Assembly: GCA_023386585.1 (NCBI GenBank)
Contig: JAEWJM010000004.1
Span: forward strand, 173,242 to 237,241
Source of the DNA: Bacteroidota bacterium
Lineage (GTDB): Bacteria; Bacteroidota; Bacteroidia; Flavobacteriales; Flavobacteriaceae
Length of the DNA: 64,000 nt
Direction of reading: 5' to 3'
Part shown: in pieces, positions 35,589-43,405 of the stretch
Layout: every line of letters starts with the position of its first letter
Numbering within the stretch: the first letter of the stretch is position 1
Position numbers and translations under genes: made by a program
The notes under the pieces: model-generated
The model's database searches: none
What the model saw: the letters and a program-made list of their open reading frames with translations, nothing else
What the model was told of the DNA's origin: nothing

Positions 35589-37048
35589 TTCGGTGCTTCT
35601 TTGGTAATCGTCACATTGTGCGGATGGCTTTCGGTAATTCCGCTGGCGGTAATGCGAACGAAACGGCCATTTTCCTGAAGTGTCTGAATGTCTTTCGCGC
35701 CACAATAACCCATTCCTGCGCGGAGGCCGCCTATAAACTGCTGCATGCTTTCGTTGAGTTCACCCTTGTACGGCACCCGGCCGACGATCCCTTCGGGAAC
35801 GAGCTTTTTGACATCGTCTTCAACATCCTGAAAGTAACGGTCTTTTGAACCTTCTTTCATTGCTTCGACTGATCCCATTCCACGGTAGGATTTGAATTTT
35901 CTTCCTTCGAAAATAATCGTTTCGCCCGGTGACTCCATTGTTCCGGCAAGCAGCGAGCCCAACATTACTGAATCGGCTCCGGCTGCGATGGCTTTCGGAA
36001 TGTCTCCGGTGTAGCGGACTCCGCCATCAGCGATGACCGGCACGCCGGAACCTTTTATTGCCGCTGCGACTTCGAGCACGGCCGAAAACTGAGGGAATCC
36101 CACTCCGGCAACCACGCGCGTCGTACAAATCGATCCCGGTCCAATGCCGACTTTCACGCCATCAGCGCCATTCTCGACAAGATATTTTGCCGCTTCGGGC
36201 GTAGCGATGTTGCCAACGATGACATCGATTTCTGTAAAGTTTGCTTTCACCTGACGAAGGACTTCAACAACGCCGCGTGTGTGTCCGTGAGCGGTATCGA
36301 TCACGATCGCATCCACACCTGCAGCCACAAGCGCGGCGGCACGTTCGACAGCATCGGGAGTAACGCCGATGGCGGCCGCAACGCGAAGCCTTCCCAATGA
36401 ATCTTTATTCGCCATTGGTTTTTGGGTGAACTTCGTGATATCGCGGAACGTAATGAGTCCGACCAACTTATTTTCGCGATTTACAACGGGGAGTTTTTCG
36501 ATTTTGTGTCCTTGCAGGATGACTTCTGCCTGTTCGAGCGAAGTTCCTTCAGAGACGGTAACCAGGTTGGATGAGGTCATTACCTCAATGATTGGCCGGC
36601 TGCTTGTTTTTTCAAAGCGAAGGTCGCGGTTAGTGACGATTCCGCGCAGGATCATGTTTTCGTCAACGATTGGTATTCCGCCGATGCCAAATTCCTGCAT
36701 CGCATTTTTTGCGTCGGCGACCGTCGCGGTAAGAGGCAACGTCACCGGATCGATTATCATTCCGGATTCGGCGCGTTTAACCTTTCTGACTTTTGCCGCC
36801 TGGGCCTCGATGGTCATGTTTTTATGCAGTACGCCGATTCCGCCTTCGCGTGCCATCGCGATGGCCATTGCGCTTTCGGTAACGGTATCCATTGCTGCCG
36901 AAACGACCGGAACGTTTAGGAAAATATTTCGTGAAAAGCGTGTTTTGATGCTGACTTCGCGCGGGAGGATTTCAGAATATCCCGGGACCAGCAGGACGTC
37001 ATCGTAAGTTAATCCTTCACCGATGATCTTTGAGTTGTGTGCGTCCAT
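35576..37048 (-). CDS. guaB: Inosine-5'-monophosphate dehydrogenase
   Basis: A 490-residue enzyme that makes XMP from IMP in guanine nucleotide synthesis. It has a TIM-barrel with the catalytic loop GIGPGSICTTRVVAG, a CBS-domain pair at about 97-205, and the flap ending GRVPYKGE. The length matches the full bacterial form. It is convergent and overlaps the antiporter gene by 13 bases. Confidence 0.97.
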   Translation of the reverse strand: MDAHNSKIIGEGLTYDDVLLVPGYSEILPREVSIKTRFSRNIFLNVPVVSAAMDTVTESAMAIAMAREGGIGVLHKNMTIEAQAAKVRKVKRAESGMIIDPVTLPLTATVADAKNAMQEFGIGGIPIVDENMILRGIVTNRDLRFEKTSSRPIIEVMTSSNLVTVSEGTSLEQAEVILQGHKIEKLPVVNRENKLVGLITFRDITKFTQKPMANKDSLGRLRVAAAIGVTPDAVERAAALVAAGVDAIVIDTAHGHTRGVVEVLRQVKANFTEIDVIVGNIATPEAAKYLVENGADGVKVGIGPGSICTTRVVAGVGFPQFSAVLEVAAAIKGSGVPVIADGGVRYTGDIPKAIAAGADSVMLGSLLAGTMESPGETIIFEGRKFKSYRGMGSVEAMKEGSKDRYFQDVEDDVKKLVPEGIVGRVPYKGELNESMQQFIGGLRAGMGYCGAKDIQTLQENGRFVRITASGITESHPHNVTITKEAPNYSR

Positions 37049-37078
37049 TGCAATTTGTGGTTGTAGTTAAATTGCAGG

Positions 37079-37086
37079 CAAATATA
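37079..37086 (-). promoter_or_regulatory. -7 box of guaB
   Basis: Minus-strand TATATTTG (plus CAAATATA) lies 31 bases before the ATG at 37048. Confidence 0.5.
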
Positions 37087-37128
37087 CGTCTTTTTTAGCA
37101 GAGGAAAATAAGTGGAAGCAGCGATTTT

Positions 37129-37200
37129 TAGCCCGGACAGAAGCAGCATCCTTTTGCTCGCGCAGCGGCAAAAGATACCGCGGATGGCCGGATCAGCTTC
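37129..37200 (-). repeat. Palindromic intergenic repeat, copy C
   Basis: On the minus strand: GAAGCT, ATCCGCGG, TATCTTTTGC, then GCAAAAGGATGC, GCTTCTGTC and GGGCTA. It abuts the stop codon of the mvaB-like gene. Confidence 0.8.
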
Positions 37201-38063
37201 TAATGGAACTCGCCAAAAATCTTTGAAGCCTCGTTGTATGCGCTTTCGAAACTCATCGGGCTTGTGCCGGTGTCTTCTTTTTTGGTGGTGAAATACGAAA
37301 GCAACTTTTCGGTTGGCATGTTACCGGTGAGGTCGTCTGTTGCCATTGGGCAGCCGCCAAAGCCCTGGATCGCGCCGTCGAAACGCCTGCAGCCGGAGTT
37401 GTAGGCGGCGTCAACTTTTTCGAACCACTTATCGGGCGTTGTGTGAAGGTGCGCGCCAAATTCAATATGCGGATATTTCGGGATCAGGTTCGAGAAAAGA
37501 TAGCTGATGACATCGGGTGTGGAGCTGCCGATCGTGTCGGATAGTGAGAGGATTTTGACGCCCATATCGGAAAGCTTTTCGGTCCACTCGCCCACAATGC
37601 CGACATTCCACGGATCGCCATAAGGATTTCCGAAACCCATCGACAGGTACGCGACACATTCTTTATTGGTTCGGCCGGCAATTTCGAGGATTTCCTGCAA
37701 CGTTACGAGCGATTGTGCAATCGTTTTGTGCGTGTTTCGCATCTGGAAATTTTCGGAAATCGAAAACGGAAAACCGAGATACGTAATGCAATCCTGTTGA
37801 GCGGCTGTTTCGGCGCCCTGCGTGTTTGCGATTATGGCGAGGAGTTTACTTCGGGTTTCTGACAGATCGAGCGCATCGAGGACTTGCGCGGTGTCCTGCA
37901 TTTGCGGAATTGCTTTTGGCGAGACGAAGCTGCCGACGTCGATTGTGTCAAAACCTACGCGAAGCAGCGACCGGATATAGGTAATCTTGCGTTCGGTCGG
38001 GATGAATGCGCGTATTCCCTGCATGGCATCGCGCGGGCATTCGATTATCTTTATTCCGCTCAT
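37200..38063 (-). CDS. Hydroxymethylglutaryl-CoA lyase-like protein
   Basis: A 287-residue TIM-barrel protein of the HMGL family. It starts with IKIIECPRDAMQG, has FGAHLHTTPD for metal binding, and the Cys-containing loop GGCPMATDDLTGNMPTE that corresponds to the HMG-CoA lyase signature. HMG-CoA lyase splits HMG-CoA into acetoacetate and acetyl-CoA in leucine breakdown; leucine dehydrogenase at 44416 would fit that route, though far away. The ATG at 38063 is used because the upstream TTG at 38072 lies in the promoter box. Confidence 0.88.
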   Translation of the reverse strand: MSGIKIIECPRDAMQGIRAFIPTERKITYIRSLLRVGFDTIDVGSFVSPKAIPQMQDTAQVLDALDLSETRSKLLAIIANTQGAETAAQQDCITYLGFPFSISENFQMRNTHKTIAQSLVTLQEILEIAGRTNKECVAYLSMGFGNPYGDPWNVGIVGEWTEKLSDMGVKILSLSDTIGSSTPDVISYLFSNLIPKYPHIEFGAHLHTTPDKWFEKVDAAYNSGCRRFDGAIQGFGGCPMATDDLTGNMPTEKLLSYFTTKKEDTGTSPMSFESAYNEASKIFGEFH

Positions 38064-38069
38064 AGTTGC

Positions 38070-38077
38070 CAAAGATA
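38070..38077 (-). promoter_or_regulatory. -7 box of the HMG-CoA-lyase-like gene, nearly leaderless
   Basis: Minus-strand TATCTTTG (plus CAAAGATA) ends only six bases before the ATG, so transcription should start at or near the start codon. Confidence 0.5.
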
Positions 38078-38109
38078 TGAAAGAAAAACATTTTTATTAA
38101 GAGTGATGT

Positions 38110-38183
38110 ATTACCAATTTCAGGAATAAAGCGATATATTACAAAATTTGGTAATAAATTAAAATATTACCTAAAAGCGTAAT
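38110..38183. promoter_or_regulatory. Operator array: three dyads at 28-bp spacing
   Basis: Site 1 is 38110-38127 (ATTAC-N8-GGAAT), site 2 is 38138-38155 (ATTAC-N8-GTAAT), site 3 is 38166-38183 (ATTAC-N8-GTAAT). Starts are exactly 28 bp apart, and a T precedes each ATTAC. Site 3 covers the -33 region of the satD promoter. It probably binds a dimeric repressor, with the SatD-family protein the obvious candidate. Confidence 0.75.
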
Positions 38184-38198
38184 GTAAAGAGTTTTTTC

Positions 38199-38206
38199 TA
38201 TATTTG
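38199..38206 (+). promoter_or_regulatory. -7 box of the satD-like gene, nearly leaderless
   Basis: TATATTTG ends four bases before the ATG at 38211. Transcription should begin at about the start codon. Confidence 0.6.
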
Positions 38207-38210
38207 AATT

Positions 38211-38822
38211 ATGATAGCGATCCTAACAGGAGATATAATCAACTCAAGGAAGCTGGCGCCGAAAGATTGGATTGCCGATTTCAAAGCGCTGCTGAGCACC
38301 ATTGGAACCACTCCGCGGCAGTGGGAAATTTACCGTGGCGATGAGTTCCAGGTAGAAATTGACCAGCCCGAGAAATCGCTGCTGACGGCGCTTCGGATAA
38401 AGGCTTTTTTGAGAAGCCGCTCACTCGACGCCCGAATGGCAATCGGAATTGGCGATAAAAACCATCAGGGCGACCGCATTTCGGAAAGCAACGGAAGCGC
38501 TTTTGTCCGGTCGGGAGAACAATTCGACCAGTTAAAGCAACAGAAAGTCACGCTGGCAATCAATAGCGGCGATGAAGCGTTTAACGTCGAAATCAACCTG
38601 ATGTTGCGACTGGCGCTTGCGATAATGGATAATTGGCTCGCGCAATCGGGAGCTTTCGCATTGGCTGCAATAGAAAACCCGGGGCTTTCACAGGAAGAAC
38701 TGGGAATGAGGCTCGGAATCAACCAGGCCGCCGTGAGCCGCAGGCAAAAGCGGGCGCATTATGATCTGATAATGGATCTCGAAAAATACGTTTCAAACCG
38801 GATATCAATACTAAACCAATGA
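38211..38822 (+). CDS. SatD-family protein: cyclase-like domain plus helix-turn-helix
   Basis: A 203-residue protein of the SatD family (function unknown). The N-terminal part (about 1-130) has GDIINSRK with Asp8, a hairpin RGDEFQV with Asp44 and Glu45, MAIGIG at 76-81, and NGSAFVRSGE at 94-103. The order and spacing recall class III nucleotidyl cyclases and GGDEF domains (first metal Asp, GDEF hairpin, RxGIxxG strand, Gpxx..AR helix). The C-terminal part (about 158-182, LSQEELGMRLGINQAAVSRRQ) is a helix-turn-helix. It may both sense or make a nucleotide and bind the operator array in front of its gene; that is inference. The stop overlaps the next ATG. Confidence 0.85.
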   Translation: MIAILTGDIINSRKLAPKDWIADFKALLSTIGTTPRQWEIYRGDEFQVEIDQPEKSLLTALRIKAFLRSRSLDARMAIGIGDKNHQGDRISESNGSAFVRSGEQFDQLKQQKVTLAINSGDEAFNVEINLMLRLALAIMDNWLAQSGAFALAAIENPGLSQEELGMRLGINQAAVSRRQKRAHYDLIMDLEKYVSNRISILNQ

Positions 38823-39544
38823 TTGTATTCATAAAGTTGTTGCTTGCACATTTGCTTGGCGATTTCATGCTGCAGCCGACGTCGTGGGTTAACGAAAAGG
38901 AGGAGAAAAAGCACAAAAGTAGCAGGCTTTTTTATCACATCCTGATTCACGGATTGCTGGCATTGCTGTTTGTCGCGAAGATGGATTTTATCGTGTATGC
39001 AATTTTTCTTGCGGTCACGCACGGGCTTATCGACTTACTAAAACTCTACCTCCAGCGGAACAAGACAAAGCGCATCTGGTTTATTGCCGATCAGTTTCTT
39101 CATGTTGCCGTGCTGGCTGTCATCGCTGCCTCATATTCGGGCGTTGAGCTCACGAGATATGAACTTACGAATGAATTCTGGCTTTTCATCGCGGCTGTTT
39201 ACCTGCTGACATTTCCCGCGTCGATAATAATCAGGAACCTGATCTCGGTTTGGGCGCCGGATTCGAACCATACGAAAGAAGACCTGGAAAGCGCCGGCAA
39301 GTACATCGGAATCCTTGAGCGGCTTTTTGTTTTCGGTTTTATCGTTTCGGGACATTTTGAAGCGATCGGTTTCCTTCTTGCGGCGAAATCGATTTTCAGG
39401 TTTGGTGACCTGACGCAGGGAAAGGATCGAAGGCTGACCGAGTACGTTCTGATTGGAACTTTATTGAGTTTTGGATTTGCGGTTATGACCGGAATCCTTT
39501 ACCAGTACGCCGAAATCCTGCTGCAACTGAACTTGCCCGAATAA
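38819..39544 (+). CDS. DUF3307 polytopic membrane protein
   Basis: A 241-residue protein with about six membrane segments. Four pairs of polar residues sit four apart in hydrophobic helices: His11-Asp15, His40-His44, His68-Asp72 and Asp91-His95. This suggests a metal or proton site inside the membrane, somewhat like the YdjM/DUF457 membrane metal-dependent hydrolases. Function unknown. It overlaps the satD-like gene by four bases (ATGA), so the two proteins are made together. It ends three bases from the convergent pyrD gene. Confidence 0.82.
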   Translation: MIVFIKLLLAHLLGDFMLQPTSWVNEKEEKKHKSSRLFYHILIHGLLALLFVAKMDFIVYAIFLAVTHGLIDLLKLYLQRNKTKRIWFIADQFLHVAVLAVIAASYSGVELTRYELTNEFWLFIAAVYLLTFPASIIIRNLISVWAPDSNHTKEDLESAGKYIGILERLFVFGFIVSGHFEAIGFLLAAKSIFRFGDLTQGKDRRLTEYVLIGTLLSFGFAVMTGILYQYAEILLQLNLPE

Positions 39545-39547
39545 TTT

Positions 39548-40564
39548 CTACAACTTCCGGATTCTGTCATTAATCGCTTTCACCAATGCCGGGCCTTCGT
39601 AAATAAATCCGGTATAAAGCTGCACAAGGCTGGCGCCTGCCCGTAGTTTTTCGATGGCGTCATCTGCCGAATGGATGCCGCCGACACCGATGATCGGGAA
39701 GGCGTTGCCGCTTTTTTCGGCGAGGAAACGAATGACCTCGGTTGAGCGCCTGGCCAGCGGTTTCCCGGATAATCCGCCTGCCTCACTTTTGTTTTCGGAT
39801 TTTAAGCCTTCTCTCGAAATGGTTGTATTGGTTGCGATAACACCCGCGATTTTAGTGTCGGCGACAATATCGATGATATCGAGAAGTTGTCCTTCGGTCA
39901 GATCGGGCGCAATTTTGAGCAATATCGGTTTGGATTTATGCATTTGTTGGTTGCGTTGCTGAAGCGCCATCAGCAATCGGGTCAGCGGTTCCTTTTCCTG
40001 AAGGTCGCGGAGGTTTGGCGTATTTGGAGAACTGACGTTTACAACAAAATAATCTACATAATCATAGAGCGCATCGAAGCACAACAGGTAATCTGAAGCT
40101 GCGTTTTCGTTTGGAGTAACTTTATTTTTGCCGATGTTGCCGCCGATGAGGACGTTTTTGTTCTTTTTCAAACGTTCGGCGGCAGCCTTTACACCGCCAT
40201 TATTGAATCCCATCCTGTTAATTATCGCCGAATCTTCCCGAAGCCGGAACAAACGTTTCTTCGGATTGCCGGGCTGCGGAAGCGGCGTCAGCGTTCCGAT
40301 TTCTATAAATCCGAAACCAAAATTGGAAAGCTCGTCAAATAGTGCCGCGTCTTTATCAAATCCCGCGGCCAGTCCCACCGGATTCTTGAATTTCAATCCG
40401 AATACCGTGCGTTCCAGCTTTGGGTCTGAAACCTGGTAAAGGCTTTTGAAAACGGCTGGCATTCCGGGAATTTTCGAAAGAAAACGGATCATCCTGAAGG
40501 TAAAATGGTGGATGTCTTCGGGATCAAAACAAAAAAACAGGGGCCGGATCAGCAATTTGTACAT
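39548..40564 (-). CDS. pyrD: Dihydroorotate dehydrogenase (quinone), class 2
   Basis: A 338-residue FMN enzyme that oxidises dihydroorotate with a quinone at the inner membrane. The N-terminal helix region (MYKLLIRPLFFCFDPEDIHH) is the membrane-binding part of class 2 enzymes. NPVGLAAGFDKDA, FFVVNVSSPNTPNLR and the Ser in the catalytic loop are present. ATG 40564 is used; an in-frame extension to 40594 runs into the promoter. Confidence 0.95.
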   Translation of the reverse strand: MYKLLIRPLFFCFDPEDIHHFTFRMIRFLSKIPGMPAVFKSLYQVSDPKLERTVFGLKFKNPVGLAAGFDKDAALFDELSNFGFGFIEIGTLTPLPQPGNPKKRLFRLREDSAIINRMGFNNGGVKAAAERLKKNKNVLIGGNIGKNKVTPNENAASDYLLCFDALYDYVDYFVVNVSSPNTPNLRDLQEKEPLTRLLMALQQRNQQMHKSKPILLKIAPDLTEGQLLDIIDIVADTKIAGVIATNTTISREGLKSENKSEAGGLSGKPLARRSTEVIRFLAEKSGNAFPIIGVGGIHSADDAIEKLRAGASLVQLYTGFIYEGPALVKAINDRIRKL

Positions 40565-40581
40565 AAGTCGGTTTTGCCTTG

Positions 40582-40589
40582 CAAAGGTA
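40582..40589 (-). promoter_or_regulatory. -7 box of pyrD
   Basis: Minus-strand TACCTTTG (plus CAAAGGTA) lies 18 bases before the ATG at 40564. Confidence 0.5.
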
Positions 40590-40638
40590 ATCAAAACACT
40601 ATCGGGCGCAGCAGCAGGCGATGACCAAAGAAATCAAT

Positions 40639-40646
40639 TATATTTG
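40639..40646 (+). promoter_or_regulatory. -7 box of pepT
   Basis: TATATTTG lies 18 bases before the ATG at 40664. Confidence 0.5.
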
Positions 40647-40663
40647 TTAGGAAAATCAAACTT

Positions 40664-41950
40664 ATGCAAAATATCATCGACCGTTTCTTCAGCTACGTCA
40701 CAATTGACACCGAATCTGATGCAACTTCACCTACAACGCCGAGTACGTCCAAACAGCTTGTGCTCGCAAATTTACTTGCCAAAGAATTGAATGACATCGG
40801 AATGCAGGACGTTTCGATTGATGAAAAAGGATATGTTATGGGAACGCTCCCGTCCAATGTTGATCATGAAGTTCCAGTGATCGGGTTTGTTTCGCATTAC
40901 GATACTTCGCCTGATTTTTCGGGTGCCAATGTGAAGCCGCAAATCGTCAGCAACTATAATGGCGGCGATATTGTGCTGAATGAAGACCTGAATGTGGTGC
41001 TTTCACCAGGATATTTTAAAGATCTTTTGCAGTATAAAGGACAGACATTGATCACGACCGACGGCACGACATTGCTGGGCGCCGATGACAAAGCCGGGCT
41101 GACCGAAATCGTGACCGCGATGGAATACCTGATCAGGCATCCGGAGATAAAACATGGAAAAATCCGCGTGGGTTTTACTCCTGATGAGGAAATTGGCCGC
41201 GGGGCGGATTACTTTGATGTGGAAAAATTCGGCGCGCAATGGGCGTACACAATGGACGGAAGCCAGATTGGTGAACTCGAATACGAGAATTTCAATGCTG
41301 CCGGCGCGAAAATCACTTTCAGTGGAAAAAGCGTGCATCCCGGCTACGCAAAAAATAAAATGATCAACTCGATGTTGATCGCAAACGCGTTTATTTCGGC
41401 GCTTCCCCAGGACGAAGTTCCCGAGCATACGAAAGGATACCAAGGATTTTTCCACGTGACGGGAATTTCCGGAAGCATCGAAGAATCGGTGGTGGAGCTG
41501 ATCATCCGAGACCACAGCATGAAAAAATTTGAGAAACGCAAAAAGACGGTTGCCGATATCGTAAAAAAAATCAACAAAAAATTTGCGAAACAATTTGGCG
41601 GCGATATCGCGACGGCGGAAATCAAAGACCAATACTATAACATGCGCGAAAAGGTCGAACCGGTAAAGTACATCGTCGATCTTGCCGAAAAAGCGATGAA
41701 CGATCTTGGCATCAAGCCGATCATCAAGCCAATTCGTGGCGGCACCGATGGCAGCCGACTTTCATATATGGGACTTCCGTGCCCGAATATTTTCGCGGGC
41801 GGACACAATTTTCACGGGAAATACGAATATGTCCCGGTAGAAAGCATGCAGAAAGCCACCGATGTTATCGTCCGGATTGCCGAGCTGACCGCTTTGACCG
41901 ATTTTTCAACTTATGGAAAATCTCAAAATGCACCGAAAAAAATAAAGTAG
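40664..41950 (+). CDS. pepT: Peptidase T (tripeptide aminopeptidase)
   Basis: A 428-residue M20B zinc peptidase of cytosolic type. Metal and catalytic motifs are SHYDTSPD (His78, Asp80), LLGADDKAG, TPDEEIGRGAD and the late GGHNFHGKYEYVP. It removes N-terminal residues from tripeptides. Two bases after its stop starts a YdeI-like gene, so they may be co-transcribed. Confidence 0.95.
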   Translation: MQNIIDRFFSYVTIDTESDATSPTTPSTSKQLVLANLLAKELNDIGMQDVSIDEKGYVMGTLPSNVDHEVPVIGFVSHYDTSPDFSGANVKPQIVSNYNGGDIVLNEDLNVVLSPGYFKDLLQYKGQTLITTDGTTLLGADDKAGLTEIVTAMEYLIRHPEIKHGKIRVGFTPDEEIGRGADYFDVEKFGAQWAYTMDGSQIGELEYENFNAAGAKITFSGKSVHPGYAKNKMINSMLIANAFISALPQDEVPEHTKGYQGFFHVTGISGSIEESVVELIIRDHSMKKFEKRKKTVADIVKKINKKFAKQFGGDIATAEIKDQYYNMREKVEPVKYIVDLAEKAMNDLGIKPIIKPIRGGTDGSRLSYMGLPCPNIFAGGHNFHGKYEYVPVESMQKATDVIVRIAELTALTDFSTYGKSQNAPKKIK

Positions 41951-41952
41951 CC

Positions 41953-42537
41953 ATGGAAGAAAAAAAGAATCCCTGGAACAAAACGAATCAGTGGGAAAAG
42001 GAACTCGAAGCCCTGCGCGCCATTATTGCCAAAACCGAATTGGTTGAGATGACCAAATGGGGCGGCCCGATCTTTACCATAAATGGCAAAAATGTGGTGG
42101 GAATCGGCGGCTTTAAATCGTATGTCGGGATTTGGTTTTTCAACGGCGTTTACCTAAAGGATGCAGCCGGCGTGCTGGTGAACGCGAATGAAGGAGTCAC
42201 CAAAGCGCTTCGTCAATGGCGTTTTCAATCTATGGAAGAAATCCGGTCAAACGAAAAGCAAATCCTTGCGTACATCAACGAAGCCATCGCCAATCAGAAG
42301 GCGGGAATCGAAAGCAAACCGCAAAAGAAGGAAGCAATCGTTTCGCAATTATTTGGTGATGCGCTAAAATCCGACAAAACGCTCAGCGAAAAATTTACAA
42401 TTTTTTCACCCTACAAACAGCGGGAATTTCTGGAATACGTCGAAAGTGCCAAACGCGATGAGACAAAACTTAGCAGGATCGAAAAAATAAAGCCCATGAT
42501 CCTGGAAGGGATTGGGCTCAATGACAAATACAGATGA
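41953..42537 (+). CDS. YdeI/OmpD-associated-family protein (DUF1801-like)
   Basis: A 194-residue protein. The first 120 residues form a DUF1801-type alpha+beta domain (TELVEMTKWGGPIFTINGKNVVGIGGFKSY). The last part is a helical YdeI-type module ending ...KREFLEYVESAKRDETK and KIKPMILEGIGLNDKYR. E. coli YdeI was linked to tolerance of antimicrobial peptides, but the family's biochemistry is unknown. It starts at ATG 41953; the same frame is open further upstream inside pepT but not coding. Confidence 0.85.
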   Translation: MEEKKNPWNKTNQWEKELEALRAIIAKTELVEMTKWGGPIFTINGKNVVGIGGFKSYVGIWFFNGVYLKDAAGVLVNANEGVTKALRQWRFQSMEEIRSNEKQILAYINEAIANQKAGIESKPQKKEAIVSQLFGDALKSDKTLSEKFTIFSPYKQREFLEYVESAKRDETKLSRIEKIKPMILEGIGLNDKYR

Positions 42538-42568
42538 AAATGCCTCCTCGCGGAGGCATTTCTTATTT
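42535..42568. terminator. Bidirectional terminator
   Basis: A perfect 10-bp stem, AAATGCCTCC with GGAGGCATTT (42538-42547 with 42552-42561), and a TCGC tetraloop, between convergent genes. A-rich on the left and T-rich on the right. Confidence 0.9.
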
Positions 42569-42847
42569 CTTTACTTCTGCAGCGTTAGCAGCAGCACTCA
42601 TTTCAGATGAAATAGCAGAACGCTCCATTTTAAGCTTTCCGGCCATTGTTTCAAGAATCACTGTTGTTTCGGCTATTTCGGCTATTCTCCCGTGTAGCCC
42701 GCTTTTGGTGACAACTTTATCGCCGACTTTCAATCCGCTTTCGAACTCCTTTTCCAGCCGTGCCTTTTTTTGTTGCGGGCGGATCATGAAGAAGTAGATT
42801 ACGACCAACATCAGCCCCAGCTGAAAGTACAATGTATAATTTCCCAT
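42563..42847 (-). CDS. yajC: YajC, preprotein translocase subunit
   Basis: A 94-residue protein with one membrane segment (about 7-22) followed by the YajC motif FMIRPQQKKARLEKEF and GDKVVTKSGLHGRI. It works with SecDF at the Sec translocon. It is the last gene of the nusB-DUF1573-yajC operon, five bases after the DUF1573 gene. Confidence 0.95.
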   Translation of the reverse strand: MGNYTLYFQLGLMLVVIYFFMIRPQQKKARLEKEFESGLKVGDKVVTKSGLHGRIAEIAETTVILETMAGKLKMERSAISSEMSAAANAAEVKK

Positions 42848-42852
42848 ATTGA

Positions 42853-43386
42853 TTATTTGGAACCTGCGTTCCCGTTGATTTCTGCTGTGATGTTAAGAAC
42901 TTCGTTGCCCTTGGCAGTGTTTGTTTTTAATGTAACCGTTTTGTGCTGCATTCCGTGTTTGCCGGCGGAGTTGAACGATACCTTGATTTTTCCCGATTCG
43001 CCCGGTTTTAACGGCGCTTTTGGATATTCAGGCACAGTGCAGCCGCAAGAACCTTTGGCATCGCTGATGATCAGGTCAGCTTTTCCTGTGTTTTCAAAAC
43101 TGAAAGAATAAGTTACCTTATCGCCTTCGTTGATTTTTCCAAAGTCGTGATCTTTTGAAGCAAACGCCATTTCCGGATATTTGCCATCAACAGGCGGCGG
43201 TGGCGGTGTGTTTGTTTGCTCTGACGGCCCGGCGGAAATATTCGGCTCCGGAGTCGCAACCGCGTTCGGGTCCGCTGGCGGAATCGAAACTGAACTGTCA
43301 TCGATCTTTTCGGCGGCAGCTTCGCGTTTGCAAGCGGTCAGTGCCAACGTGGTAATGGCAAAAATGCAAATGAATCTTTTGATCAT
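42853..43386 (-). CDS. DUF1573 lipoprotein
   Basis: A 177-residue lipoprotein: signal peptide with lipobox TAC near residue 19, a Pro-rich linker (about 35-68), and a DUF1573 beta-sandwich domain with SCGCTVPEYPKAPLKPGESG. DUF1573 proteins are abundant in Bacteroidota; the function is unknown. It sits between nusB and yajC, an order I recall in other flavobacteria. Confidence 0.88.
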   Translation of the reverse strand: MIKRFICIFAITTLALTACKREAAAEKIDDSSVSIPPADPNAVATPEPNISAGPSEQTNTPPPPPVDGKYPEMAFASKDHDFGKINEGDKVTYSFSFENTGKADLIISDAKGSCGCTVPEYPKAPLKPGESGKIKVSFNSAGKHGMQHKTVTLKTNTAKGNEVLNITAEINGNAGSK

Positions 43387-43405
43387 ATTTGTTTTGTTTT
43401 TGGTT

